A DNA stretch of 38,798 nucleotides from Thermoproteota archaeon (GTDB lineage Archaea > Thermoproteota > Thermoprotei > Gearchaeales > Gearchaeaceae). The translations under genes were made by a program, and so were the position numbers. The notes under the pieces were generated by a model. It was not told the origin of the DNA and searched no databases. It saw nothing but the letters and a program-made list of their open reading frames with translations. The stretch spans positions 1 through 38,798 of the forward strand of contig JAJPJK010000003.1 in the NCBI GenBank assembly GCA_021324265.1, given 5' to 3'. Positions 31,255-38,798 of this stretch are shown piece by piece; the stretch's first letter is position 1, and each line of letters starts with the position of its first letter.

Positions 31255-31520
31255 CCTACAACGATGTCTGTTACATCTCTATCTCTAAGCATCCTTAGCT
31301 TCCAAGACTTGATGTTAGGCACCATATATGGAAGCAAGCGAAGCGAATAATAAGGAGGTAAAAGAGGCATGCCGAGCATATCTCCCATTGTCATGATCAT
31401 GAATAGATACTCTGTATATGTTTTCATCTTCAATAAAGACGTAACATGGCTGTGCACCATAAAACCCATCAAAGTATCTTTTAAAGCGCCTAAAGGATTA
31501 TCTTTCTTTTCTTTCTTCAT
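31251..31520 (-). CDS. Small hydrophobic partner protein of the ArsA pair, copy 1
   Basis: 89 residues, first gene of the six-gene operon. A basic start (MKKEKKDNPLGALKDTLMGF) precedes a hydrophobic stretch (FMIMTMGDMLGMPLLPPYYS) and the shared LRLLPYM and MLRDRDVTDI. It is a paralogue of the protein at 28972-29277 in sequence and in place next to an ATPase. A membrane adaptor or client-like binding helix for the ATPases is conceivable; I know no named family. A TATA-like TTTTTTATAC at 31552-31561 lies about 36 nt before the ATG. Confidence 0.7.
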   Translation of the reverse strand: MKKEKKDNPLGALKDTLMGFMVHSHVTSLLKMKTYTEYLFMIMTMGDMLGMPLLPPYYSLRLLPYMVPNIKSWKLRMLRDRDVTDIVVG

Positions 31521-31576
31521 AAAACCATCTATGTTAAGAATGAGAAAAATAGTATAAAAAATTTTAATTAAATATT

Positions 31577-33271
31577 TTAGGCTGATTTGGCCTTTTCTCT
31601 TCTATATCTGAAATAACCCAATATCAGATAAGTTGTCATTATAACGCCTAATACCGCCAGTACTGCGCCCAAGACTGCAGAGAATCCGTTTGATATTTGA
31701 ACTGCAGTCTGGCCAAATACCTTGGCCACGTTTGTCTGAGGTCCCAATGGTTTATTTGCAAAGAGGAAGTTTGCATAAACATAAGTCTCCCAGACCAGAG
31801 CAGCAACCGTGGTTATAGCCATGAATATACCGGGTATGAATACGTATGCCGTAGGCCTTTTCTGGCTAGCCAAATAAACAGCTACTAGCAATAAAGCTAA
31901 GCCTGCTAGTAATTGATTTGTTCCTCCGAAATATATCCATAAGTTCGTCCAGCTACCTGTAAATGCCAAGAATATCATTACAATTAACATTACAATGATT
32001 GCAACGTGTTTATTACCAAAGATCGATTTCTCAAAGAGCTCCGCAGCTACATTCCTCCATACCCTTACAAAGAGCATCGAAGTTATTAAACCCATAACTA
32101 CTATGAATACTGAATAGAAGAGTGTCATTCCTGTTGAACTTATCCCTATAAGAGCACTTGTTAGTTTACCTGCACCCTGTGCGTAATTCGTCGCTGCACC
32201 TATGCTACCTGCTAATATAGCTACTGCTGCAACAGAAGATAGCCCAACAATACCTTCAGTTATCATGGCTCCACCTCCAACAGGCCTGGCATCAGTTTCA
32301 TACTCTAGCTGCTTTGATGAAAGACCGCTAGAAATTAAGCTATGCCATCCTGAAATAGCGCCACATGCTATGGTAACGAAAAGTATAGGCCATATTGGTC
32401 CAGATTGGAATACTGAAGGATCTGTGATCCATAGATTCTTAACTGCTGCTTGCGCCATGGAAAGTCCTGTTAATGGAGTAAATAGTGCTGCTATGATAAC
32501 TAATATCAAAGCGATAATCGTAGGTAAGAAACCTACGAATATTGTAGGAAGAAGAAATCGCGGCATCGGTGTGGATGCTGCTATATAATAGATTATCGCC
32601 AATAAGAATAACCAGAAAAGAACGGTTAAGCTTCCTGGCCATGTAGTTGTCGTTCCTAACTTTGGATCTAGAAAATTAACAGGAGGCACTTGAATCTGTG
32701 GGAAAGTAGCTACCAATATTATACCTGCAAAAACAACTATTATCGCTATTATTGTCGCAATCAGTATATCAACTTTTAATCTGAATACTAAATGTCCAAA
32801 TATAGCTCCCATAAACAATATGAAAATCACTGGAATAAATGTACCGACTATTCTATTTAATGTATCTACAATCACCCAAGCAAACACTGCTGTTATTATT
32901 ATCAAATATATCATTATGTATACAAGCAGAATCTTCCTCACTCTATCGCCCATCAGGTTATATGCAATGGGACCCATGGAGCGGCCTTCATTTCTAACCG
33001 ACATCATCATTGCAGAGTAATCCTGTACCCATCCAATGAAGAAGTTTCCTACTATCAACCAAATCAGAGCAGGAAGCCATCCGTAGAAAGCCGTCGCGAC
33101 AATTGGGCCTACGATGGGGCCTAGTGCAGCTACACTTTTGAATTGATAACCATATAGTACATACCTGCTAACGGGGAAATATTCTACACCATCAGTATAT
33201 AGCTTGGCAGGCGTTGGCCTATTTGGATCGGTTGCCCATATTTTCTTATCAACGTATTTAGAGTAAATCAT
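31577..33271 (-). CDS. cstA: CstA-family carbon starvation protein (peptide/pyruvate carrier), N-terminus uncertain
   Basis: 564 residues from the first standard in-frame start (ATG at 33271), with 14 or more spans. Typical CstA pieces are FPVSRYVLYGYQFKSVAALG, GPIVGPIVATAFYGWLPALI and ACGAISGWHSLISSGLSSKQ. CstA proteins take up pyruvate or peptides. The family's first helix is missing in this frame but is encoded just upstream in the same phase (AIGLVVYLIAYM), without ATG, GTG or TTG. A GTG at 33350, 28 nt after a perfect TATA box, is one base out of phase across an A5 run. The true protein therefore probably starts at 33350 with a single-base indel, or at an ATA or ATT codon. It is co-directional with the ArsA operon. 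Confidence 0.88.
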   Translation of the reverse strand: MIYSKYVDKKIWATDPNRPTPAKLYTDGVEYFPVSRYVLYGYQFKSVAALGPIVGPIVATAFYGWLPALIWLIVGNFFIGWVQDYSAMMMSVRNEGRSMGPIAYNLMGDRVRKILLVYIMIYLIIITAVFAWVIVDTLNRIVGTFIPVIFILFMGAIFGHLVFRLKVDILIATIIAIIVVFAGIILVATFPQIQVPPVNFLDPKLGTTTTWPGSLTVLFWLFLLAIIYYIAASTPMPRFLLPTIFVGFLPTIIALILVIIAALFTPLTGLSMAQAAVKNLWITDPSVFQSGPIWPILFVTIACGAISGWHSLISSGLSSKQLEYETDARPVGGGAMITEGIVGLSSVAAVAILAGSIGAATNYAQGAGKLTSALIGISSTGMTLFYSVFIVVMGLITSMLFVRVWRNVAAELFEKSIFGNKHVAIIVMLIVMIFLAFTGSWTNLWIYFGGTNQLLAGLALLLVAVYLASQKRPTAYVFIPGIFMAITTVAALVWETYVYANFLFANKPLGPQTNVAKVFGQTAVQISNGFSAVLGAVLAVLGVIMTTYLILGYFRYRREKAKSA

Positions 33272-33372
33272 GTATGCTATTAGGTATACAACAAGGCCTA
33301 TAGCAACATATGGAGCAGGGGTATTTAGAATGTCTACGATTATTTTTCACCCCTAAAATTCTAATTTTTTAC

Positions 33373-33383
33373 ATTTATATAAA
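33373..33383 (-). promoter_or_regulatory. TATA box of cstA
   Basis: TTTATATAAAT (minus strand) is centred about 28 nt before the GTG at 33350 and over 100 nt before the ATG at 33271, so it points to the GTG as the real 5' end. Confidence 0.65.
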
Positions 33384-33527
33384 CATTTCTTTTATTGAGA
33401 TCATTATTTAATCCATGATTAATGATATTTAATAGGATGTAGTATACAAATATTTTAAAAGCTTTTCTCTATCCTCAATCTTAAGGAGTGGATTAATCTC
33501 TCGTCTTATATTTCAGAATTAAGGATT

Positions 33528-34307
33528 TCAATTCAGATATTTTTTAAAGAAAGAAATTGTTCGTTGCCATGCATCTTTAGCTGCGTCTTCGTTATAATTT
33601 AATCCTCCTTCTGTTGCAAATGCATGATTTGTATAAGGATAAAGTTTCACTTCGAAATTTATTTGGTATTTTACCATTTTTCTAATTAGATCGGGAAGTT
33701 CTTTATTAATCGCAGTATCATTTCCTGCATAAATACCTAGAACGGCTCCTTTGAGATTTTTTATGTTATCTAAAGGTCTTGGCGCATGTCCATAGTATAT
33801 TACACTAGCATTGATCTCTTCAATTGTCGAAAATTGAAAAGCAAGCCCTCCTCCCATACAAAAACCTATTACTCCAATCTTCATTGGCGCATAATTTTCC
33901 TTGATTAATTTATAGATAGAGGATAGATCCTTTACCATCTCTTCTTCTGCCTTTTCTCTATTCGTTACGAGCTTTTCGAAGATGATTTTTTCACTATCAT
34001 TTAATTCAGCATAGAGTTTCTCTATATTTCTTTTATTCCTTCTTGAAGCAGGACTAAGGCTCCAGAGTCTTTTCATAACAGAAAATATATTCGACTGTGT
34101 AAACACTTCCTTTTTTCTCGAATACAAGTTAGGAGCTAATACCAAAAAGGATTCGTTACTCAATCTTCTCGCTACATTCTTTATATAATCCGTTAAACCC
34201 CAAATCTCGTGTATAACGATTATCGCAGCTTTGTAATCCTTTGGTTGAGATATGAAAACCTCGATTTCGCTTCTGTCATAAGAAAGAAACTTCGATTCGC
34301 TTTCCAT
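33528..34307 (-). CDS. Dienelactone hydrolase family protein
   Basis: 259 residues of alpha/beta hydrolase fold with the dienelactone hydrolase triad Cys150 (GFCMGGG), Asp197 (GNDTAI) and His228 (TNHAF), and the Glu34 of HEIWGL that holds the Cys. Between about 65 and 140 is a longer charged helical insert (SRKKEVFTQSNIFS onward) not found in the short bacterial enzymes. The substrate in archaea is unknown. It follows the radical SAM gene by 12 nt, so they form one transcript. Confidence 0.9.
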   Translation of the reverse strand: MESESKFLSYDRSEIEVFISQPKDYKAAIIVIHEIWGLTDYIKNVARRLSNESFLVLAPNLYSRKKEVFTQSNIFSVMKRLWSLSPASRRNKRNIEKLYAELNDSEKIIFEKLVTNREKAEEEMVKDLSSIYKLIKENYAPMKIGVIGFCMGGGLAFQFSTIEEINASVIYYGHAPRPLDNIKNLKGAVLGIYAGNDTAINKELPDLIRKMVKYQINFEVKLYPYTNHAFATEGGLNYNEDAAKDAWQRTISFFKKYLN

Positions 34308-34319
34308 GAATAATTTAGT

Positions 34320-35906
34320 TTAAAGACTCTTAAAGCCTAATCGGAATAGCCAAGTAAGAGCTCTTATTACTCCTATAGTATTGTTAAGATTGATATTTCT
34401 ATAATTTAGGGAGCTTAGACCTTTTGTCTCTTTGAGTTGCAAGAATACCCACTCAATGTTATCAAATATTTTATCTATCATGAATTTTGCAAGTCTATTT
34501 ATCATCTTGTTTTTAATGTTGCTTGTAAGTGCAGGCACAAGCTTTCTTGTTATTTTGAAGTTATATTTCCAGCTAATGTATAACAAGTCCCAATAGTTCC
34601 TTGGCATTTTCTTCAATGTGGGGAAAGGGTTCTTTCTAATCCTCGAAGTTTCCATTGGTATTACAGGTAGGGGAAAAACCCATGCCGTCAATTCATGATC
34701 TATGATATCCTGAACCAATTTTATGCTTAACTCAACATCTTCTTCAGTTTCATCGAAATAGCCTATAGTCATCGTGTAGCATGGATAAATGTAGTTCTCA
34801 TTCATGATAGTTGTAGCATCTATTATTACGTCTCTCCATTGCCTCGGCTCATATGGGAAAGATTTCGCTCTCATATACTTAGTGAAAATCCTCTCGCTTC
34901 CAGTTTCAAGTCCTACAACAGGGGCATCTGCTCTGTCGAAGCTATAATGGGCTATTTCAGCCATTTCTCTTATTGTTTTAGGGCTCTCTTTAACTGGTGG
35001 CGCCGATATATGCGGGAACCATATTCCATCTACGCCCATAACCATCACATCTTTGTAAAGTTTTGTTATGGCATCATGATTTACGCGAAGCCTTTGAGAA
35101 CCATAGAGCATTATATCGTCAGTTATAAATTCTACTCGGTCTATTCCTCCCTTTAGGTTCACTTCAATTTCTTTTTTTATGATATCAAGGGGAATGGATC
35201 TGAAGGTTTCTGGCGTAATGCTGCAAAAAGAGCATCCACGAGGGCAACCACGGGTTATTTGAACTTCACCGAGTCTAGCAGGATAAAGTATGGGTGGGAT
35301 TTCATCTATCTTTGCATCTTTTCCATATATTAACTTGGGTACATCTTTTCCATTTAACATTTCATTTACCAAGCTTGGAAGCGTATGTTCAGCCTCTCCT
35401 ATGTAAAGTACATCCAGCCAGTCAGGTCTTTCTTTTATAAGCTCCCATGCAGCCGGTCCTCCTACGATGACTTTGAAATTATACTTCTTTTTAAGTCTTG
35501 AGACCTTTTCACCCAATTCTTCAAAAAATCTCGCAGTCCAGCTAGGGCCGCCTCCAAAGAGCATGCATAACTTTGTGCTTACTGGATCAATGCCTAGTGG
35601 ATCATGTGCTGTTAAGCCGAGAATTTTTGTCTCATTATTTACAACCCTTTCCAAGTATTCAGGAGGTGTTACAATTACATCCTTTATTCCTGCATAATAT
35701 AGAGCAGCTTCAACTTTTCTCAAGGCATATGGTGCGAAGTATGCCCTTCCTTCATTATCAGCAGGAATTGGCGGCGTAAATATTCTATCCATAAAAATCC
35801 TAGGGACTAGCCTGTAAGGCATGCAGGCTACATAACCTAAGGCACTTGACCCGCCATAATCAGTAAAAGATCCCCTATCTGCCGTGAGAACAACACAGTG
35901 TCTCAC
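34320..35906 (-). CDS. Radical SAM protein with N-terminal B12-binding-like domain
   Basis: 528 residues from a GTG at 35906. Residues about 60-190 have the shape of a B12-binding-like Rossmann domain (KVIVGGPAAWELIKERPDWL and YIGEAEHTLPSLVNEML) but without the DxHxxG motif, so cobalamin binding to His is doubtful. The radical SAM cluster C221-x3-C225-x2-C228 sits in RGCPRGCSFCS. The later VVGLETGSERIF and TIGYFDETEEDVELSI are usual for MiaB-like and BchE-like members. The product is unknown; methylthiolation or radical ring chemistry are options. It is in an operon with a dienelactone hydrolase. No strong TATA box was found. Confidence 0.85.
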   Translation of the reverse strand: MRHCVVLTADRGSFTDYGGSSALGYVACMPYRLVPRIFMDRIFTPPIPADNEGRAYFAPYALRKVEAALYYAGIKDVIVTPPEYLERVVNNETKILGLTAHDPLGIDPVSTKLCMLFGGGPSWTARFFEELGEKVSRLKKKYNFKVIVGGPAAWELIKERPDWLDVLYIGEAEHTLPSLVNEMLNGKDVPKLIYGKDAKIDEIPPILYPARLGEVQITRGCPRGCSFCSITPETFRSIPLDIIKKEIEVNLKGGIDRVEFITDDIMLYGSQRLRVNHDAITKLYKDVMVMGVDGIWFPHISAPPVKESPKTIREMAEIAHYSFDRADAPVVGLETGSERIFTKYMRAKSFPYEPRQWRDVIIDATTIMNENYIYPCYTMTIGYFDETEEDVELSIKLVQDIIDHELTAWVFPLPVIPMETSRIRKNPFPTLKKMPRNYWDLLYISWKYNFKITRKLVPALTSNIKNKMINRLAKFMIDKIFDNIEWVFLQLKETKGLSSLNYRNINLNNTIGVIRALTWLFRLGFKSL

Positions 35907-35962
35907 GACTGATATGATAATGTTTATTCTTGAATATATCCGTTTATCTAGCCTTCGAAGAT

Positions 35963-36448
35963 TTATCTAAGTATTTCAAGAATTATATCCCTTATTGTGG
36001 TGCCAGTTAAAGGCATAGGCGGCCTTCTGATGTTTCCTGTAGCTTGTGTCATGAAATATGAATAAAAGGCGGAAAGGCTCATAGGAACTACTATGATTGC
36101 GAATATTGCAAAGAGCAAGGGAGATACATCTAAAGAGAAGAAAATTTCGAAGGTATAGACGTTCAGATTGTAATTTAGCATGCCCACGTTAAGTGTTATT
36201 ACAGTATAAAAGAAGCTGTAAATATATGCCAAGGTTATGAGAATTGGTGATATTATATACATCCTAAATGCAGATGCAGCTATGCAAATGATGGTGATAT
36301 CCAAGAACGTCCGCGTTATTACTATGGGTTTCATGAGAACGATTGCAGGTATAAGAATAAGCAATAAGTAGATCAAGATCGTCCTTAATAGGCCTTCAAT
36401 TACAGTAATGATCAAATAAGATTGTATAAACTTCAAGCTATCTTTCAT
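35963..36448 (-). CDS. Multi-span membrane protein, fifth gene of an envelope operon
   Basis: 161 residues with about four hydrophobic spans (12-40, 45-68, 75-95 and 108-130) and a proline-rich basic cytoplasmic-looking tail (NIRRPPMPLTGTTIRDIILE). No family recognised. It overlaps the preceding gene by 4 nt (ATGA), so it is the last member of a five-gene membrane operon. The pattern of several integral proteins plus two exported ones suggests a membrane complex. Confidence 0.65.
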   Translation of the reverse strand: MKDSLKFIQSYLIITVIEGLLRTILIYLLLILIPAIVLMKPIVITRTFLDITIICIAASAFRMYIISPILITLAYIYSFFYTVITLNVGMLNYNLNVYTFEIFFSLDVSPLLFAIFAIIVVPMSLSAFYSYFMTQATGNIRRPPMPLTGTTIRDIILEILR

Positions 36449-36831
36449 CCTCTTTTTACCTCGAAAGAGAACCTATAGAGGCCATTTATAGTAGCAGCTA
36501 ATTTAAGATCTATATTTACAATTAATGTACTAGGAACCTTTAAGGGTATGGTTATACTTATTTGGTCACCTTTTTGAAAAGTATCTATCTTGCCGCTTTT
36601 ATTATATATGTTACCGAATATGTCTTGGGCTGTAGCGTTATAAACTATATCTTTTAGATAACTTGTTCCTTCATTGACTAACGTGAGAATGATTTCATTT
36701 TGATGTGCTTCAAATTTGAAATAAATATGTCCTTTTGCAAGGTCTTGCAGAAAAAGCGTCAGGGGGCTAAAGATCAGGAAGATAACGAATATGGAAAACA
36801 CTGATATGAGGAATTCGTGTCTTAGAGTCAT
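36445..36831 (-). CDS. Single-anchor exported protein, fourth gene of the envelope operon
   Basis: 128 residues: an N-terminal anchor (about 8-28) and an outside beta-rich domain of about 95 residues (HQNEIILTLVNEGTSYLKDI onward) like an immunoglobulin-type fold. Its layout recalls small cell-surface proteins of archaea, but no family is recognised. It overlaps both neighbours by 4 nt. Confidence 0.65.
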   Translation of the reverse strand: MTLRHEFLISVFSIFVIFLIFSPLTLFLQDLAKGHIYFKFEAHQNEIILTLVNEGTSYLKDIVYNATAQDIFGNIYNKSGKIDTFQKGDQISITIPLKVPSTLIVNIDLKLAATINGLYRFSFEVKRG

Positions 36832-37112
36832 TTTCTACTCTCCTTAAGAAACTCTAAACCGTATCTCAAGAGGATAGAGCTAGCTGCAATTACGACACCC
36901 AAGAATGCGACCTTTACTATAAGTACGAGAAGCTCGCTAGCCATGAAGCCTAAAATTGAAGGTACATTTGATACTTCTCCTATTGAAGCTCTGTAGAAGA
37001 AATATTCTCTTAGTGCAAGCCCTGAGGAAATTATGAGAAGGCCGAACCCCAATAAAATGAAGATATATCCCATTCTCCTTTTTTTAAGCTGTTCTTCCAT
37101 AAGATTGTTCAT
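36828..37112 (-). CDS. Two-span membrane protein, third gene of the envelope operon
   Basis: 94 residues. A basic leader (MNNLMEEQLKKRRMG) is followed by span 1 (about 15-34), a short outer loop and span 2 (about 58-85), with a charged tail. No family recognised. It overlaps the fourth gene by 4 nt and begins 18 nt after the second gene. Confidence 0.65.
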   Translation of the reverse strand: MNNLMEEQLKKRRMGYIFILLGFGLLIISSGLALREYFFYRASIGEVSNVPSILGFMASELLVLIVKVAFLGVVIAASSILLRYGLEFLKESRK

Positions 37113-37130
37113 TTATATATCATATTAAGA

Positions 37131-37385
37131 TTATCTTCTGAAAACCCAAAGTATATAAAAACCAAAATAGCAAAGTATTATCCCACATGCACCGAATATG
37201 CCCATGAAGATCACATCGTTAATACTCCTAAATGTTTCTCCAAAGTAATATCTTATGAATTCACTTATCGAGGTAGGTAATATCATGTGATAATTAAAAA
37301 TGGTTAGTATTATACTGTAAATAGCATAGACAAGCATTAAACCTCCTGAAATCGCTAATAATAACGCTATAATTTCAGGCCTCAC
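37131..37385 (-). CDS. Two-span membrane protein, second gene of the envelope operon
   Basis: 84 residues with spans at about 5-28 and 58-81 and a middle loop rich in aromatic residues (FIRYYFGETFRSINDV). The tail ends in RR. It overlaps the first gene by 11 nt. No family recognised; the build resembles the third gene (two spans, similar length), so an old duplication is possible. Confidence 0.65.
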   Translation of the reverse strand: MRPEIIALLLAISGGLMLVYAIYSIILTIFNYHMILPTSISEFIRYYFGETFRSINDVIFMGIFGACGIILCYFGFYILWVFRR

Positions 37386-38094
37386 GTCTTCTTCTTCTTC
37401 TCATAGCAATGAATAGCGCACCTACTGCTATGGCCGCAACTACTATACCCGCTATAATATATATTAAATATTTATCCAACCAATTTTCTGTAACTCTGAA
37501 TTGTATCTTTAGAGGAGGCGAAAGATCAATTTTTCCTATATTAATTAATGAGCTAGGAATGGGCTTTGTAAGTGAGAAGAATATTTGGATTGAAAAGGGT
37601 AAAGTTACGTTGACCAATTCACCTGCATTTGCGTTATCATTGACCTTTATTCTAACAGTTTGTTGTCCTTCGTTTTCAAAGCTTACGCTAGAGGTTGCTG
37701 CAGTTGCATCCCCTTGAACATTAACAGGTGCCTCTGCCTTTAGAGTTATCGCAAATTCAAATATGCCAGCGTTTATAGTGAGTTGTTCTCCAAGTTTAAG
37801 CGTCCTGTTGTAGGAAACTGTGTTGTTCGCTATATTAAACGTAATGTTTGCTTCTCCTCCTTGTAGCGTTACCTTTACATCATTGTAATCGCCCTTCGTA
37901 GTTTCATCATTGTAGTTGATTGAATAGTTTATTTTATAGTCTATGGAAACTGCAAAATTCAAATTCTGGAATTTATAGCTAATTAGGCCTGAGGCTTGAA
38001 GTGTTCCTTGTTCACCCTTGGATTCTACGTTGTATATAGAGAAGGTCATTATGAGGAAGCTAAATGCTATGATGAATACTATTTTCCTTAACAT
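37375..38094 (-). CDS. Secreted, C-terminally anchored beta-rich protein, first gene of the envelope operon
   Basis: 239 residues: signal peptide (about 1-25), an outer domain of about 180 residues rich in beta strands and Asn (YKINYSINYNDETTKGDYND and others), a C-terminal span (about 210-230) and a strongly basic end (RRRRRREA) that stays inside. Archaeal surface lipoprotein-like or pilus-associated proteins share this form. No family recognised. The TATA-like CTTATATAG lies about 25 nt before the ATG at 38094, and the divergent methylase gene begins 32 nt away. Confidence 0.7.
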   Translation of the reverse strand: MLRKIVFIIAFSFLIMTFSIYNVESKGEQGTLQASGLISYKFQNLNFAVSIDYKINYSINYNDETTKGDYNDVKVTLQGGEANITFNIANNTVSYNRTLKLGEQLTINAGIFEFAITLKAEAPVNVQGDATAATSSVSFENEGQQTVRIKVNDNANAGELVNVTLPFSIQIFFSLTKPIPSSLINIGKIDLSPPLKIQFRVTENWLDKYLIYIIAGIVVAAIAVGALFIAMRRRRRREA

Positions 38095-38099
38095 ATTAT
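38091..38099 (+). promoter_or_regulatory. TATA-like element of the methylase gene
   Basis: ACATATTAT is centred about 32 nt before the GTG at 38127 and covers the start codon of the divergent gene (38092-38094). It is weaker than the opposite box. Confidence 0.35.
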
Positions 38100-38114
38100 T
38101 TTTCTTCTGTTAAA

Positions 38115-38123
38115 CTATATAAG
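38115..38123 (-). promoter_or_regulatory. TATA box of the envelope operon
   Basis: Minus-strand CTTATATAG is centred 25 nt before the ATG at 38094 and ends 4 nt from the divergent GTG at 38127. Confidence 0.6.
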
Positions 38124-38126
38124 ATT

Positions 38127-38645
38127 GTGGACTGTTATACTCCTTCCGAAGATAGTTATATGTTAGTTGATTCTATCATGAATGAATCAGGCGAGATTGC
38201 AATTGAAGTTGGAACAGGAACAGGTTATATCGCCTTATCTGTAAGAGCAAAATTCAATCTTATAGTCGCATCAGATATATCTTTTGACTGCCTTAGGATA
38301 TTCAAAGATAAAATTAAGAAATTAAATATTTGGAATATAGATCTTATTGTTTGCGATCTCTTAAGCGCATTTAGAGGCATGAAAATAGATTTAATATTTT
38401 TTAATCCTCCATATTTACCAGATGATGGAATAAAGACTGATATTGATGAAAGTACAATATATAATAGAAATAATAAGAATATTATAGATAATTTTTTAGA
38501 TCAACTAAGGAATTTCAAAACAAAATGCTATATAGTAGTCTCAAACTTAACAAATCTTGATTTAAAAAATATAAAGTATGAAATTGTTAATGCCAGGAGA
38601 TTCTTTTATGAAGAATTATCTGTTTTGAAATTATCTACTTTTTAA
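38127..38645 (+). CDS. HemK2/Mtq2-like SAM-dependent methyltransferase
   Basis: 172 residues from a GTG. YTPSEDSYML at 4-13 is the sign of the archaeal/eukaryal HemK2 (Mtq2/N6AMT1) group. The SAM loop EVGTGTGYIALS follows at about 27-38, and the catalytic NPPY near 94-97 would methylate a Gln (or Lys). The usual target is release factor aRF1 (GGQ motif), with Trm112 as partner; no Trm112 gene is visible. It is somewhat shorter than relatives of about 190-200 residues. Its 3' end overlaps the convergent glutamate dehydrogenase gene by 15 nt. Confidence 0.85.
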   Translation: MDCYTPSEDSYMLVDSIMNESGEIAIEVGTGTGYIALSVRAKFNLIVASDISFDCLRIFKDKIKKLNIWNIDLIVCDLLSAFRGMKIDLIFFNPPYLPDDGIKTDIDESTIYNRNNKNIIDNFLDQLRNFKTKCYIVVSNLTNLDLKNIKYEIVNARRFFYEELSVLKLSTF

Positions 38646-38798
38646 TCTATAAGCTTCCGCTACTCTTTCAAGGGCAAGAACTAAGGCTGCCTTTCTCATA
38701 TCTACTTTAAGTCTTTCGCTTGTGTTATATACTTCGTGGAAAGACTTTATCATCTTCTCCTCCATTCTATGTAGCACTTCTTCCTTTGTCCATTTGTA
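38631..38798 (-). CDS. gdhA: Glutamate dehydrogenase, C-terminal 55 residues (partial)
   Basis: The minus-strand frame enters from the right edge and ends at a TAA at 38631-38633. It reads YKWTKEEVLHRMEEKMIKSF, then HEVYN and VDMRKAALVLALERVAEAYR. This is the conserved end of archaeal glutamate dehydrogenase (Y-x-WT-EEV...AA-x-ALERV). The rest of the gene lies outside the window. It overlaps the methylase gene by 15 nt tail to tail. Such enzymes interconvert glutamate and 2-oxoglutarate. Confidence 0.85.
   Translation of the reverse strand, partial: YKWTKEEVLHRMEEKMIKSFHEVYNTSERLKVDMRKAALVLALERVAEAYRLKSR

Noticed and set aside
28100-31520. Reading the ArsA pair as an arsenite efflux (ars) operon
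   Set aside because: No ArsB/Acr3, ArsD or ArsR gene is adjacent, and the metal-binding Cys of ArsA are not seen; subunit 2 also lacks the switch I Asp.
1-38798. tRNA, rRNA or insertion sequences with terminal repeats
   Set aside because: No clover-leaf, rRNA motif or intact transposase frame was found by eye; a covariance-model scan (tRNAscan-SE, Infernal) would be decisive.

Overview
The window is archaeal chromosomal DNA, AT-rich, most likely from a thermophilic and probably acid-loving relative of the Thermoproteota (Sulfolobales, Acidilobales or Thermoproteales type). A Thermoplasmata-like host cannot be excluded. The evidence is: TATA boxes about 25-28 nt upstream of start codons with little or no leader; a Sulfolobus-type 7Fe ferredoxin; paired ArsA-type ATPases; a PaREP1/HEPN protein; archaeal-type ATPases; a membrane-anchored Hjc-like nuclease; an Mtq2/HemK2-like methylase; and Thr-rich, tail-anchored surface proteins. 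No rRNA, tRNA, CRISPR array or intact insertion sequence was recognised.

Layout. 1-1.5 kb: 3' part of a surface protein with SBBP repeats and a Thr-rich stalk. 1.5-7.7 kb: an aquaporin with an unusual predicted filter, an MHS-family transporter, an SDR, a TcuA/fumarate-reductase-like flavoprotein and a dihydropyrimidinase-like amidohydrolase, plausibly a peripheral catabolic set. 7.9-9.8 kb: a NERD-nuclease/helicase fusion coupled to a 40-residue protein. 10-19 kb: an accessory, partly decayed zone. It mixes intact genes (isochorismatase, PaREP1, DUF5519-like, aminotransferase, ArsR regulator plus membrane partner, tandem SnoaL protein) with relics: a piece of a second NERD-helicase, an ATPase N-terminus, a frameshifted HEPN-MNT pair, an internally deleted ATPase and a broken membrane protein.

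19-25 kb: Hjc-like nuclease, ferredoxin, AAA_14/DUF4143 ATPase, carotenoid-desaturase-like flavoprotein and a membrane-anchored beta-helix protein. 25.2-28.1 kb: a tight operon of a threonine-synthase-like PLP enzyme, a MoaD/ThiS-like protein ending in Gly-Gly, a ThiF/MoeB-type E1 and a DUF6054-like protein, resembling a sulfur-carrier amino-acid pathway. 28.1-31.5 kb (minus): six overlapping genes in which two ArsA/Get3-like ATPases are flanked by two paralogous small hydrophobic proteins, followed by an unknown protein and a thioredoxin-like protein. One ATPase has Asn where the switch I Asp is expected, suggesting a catalytically asymmetric heterodimer. I consider this the best candidate for an undescribed system.

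31.6-38.8 kb: a CstA carrier whose first helix is out of frame with its leaderless GTG, a dienelactone hydrolase behind a radical SAM protein, a five-gene membrane/envelope operon of unknown role, an Mtq2-like methylase and the 3' end of glutamate dehydrogenase. Divergent and convergent gene pairs are very compact: two divergent pairs are separated by exactly 32 nt with interlocked promoters, and several convergent pairs overlap at their stops. Family names are from motif recognition by eye; no search was run.
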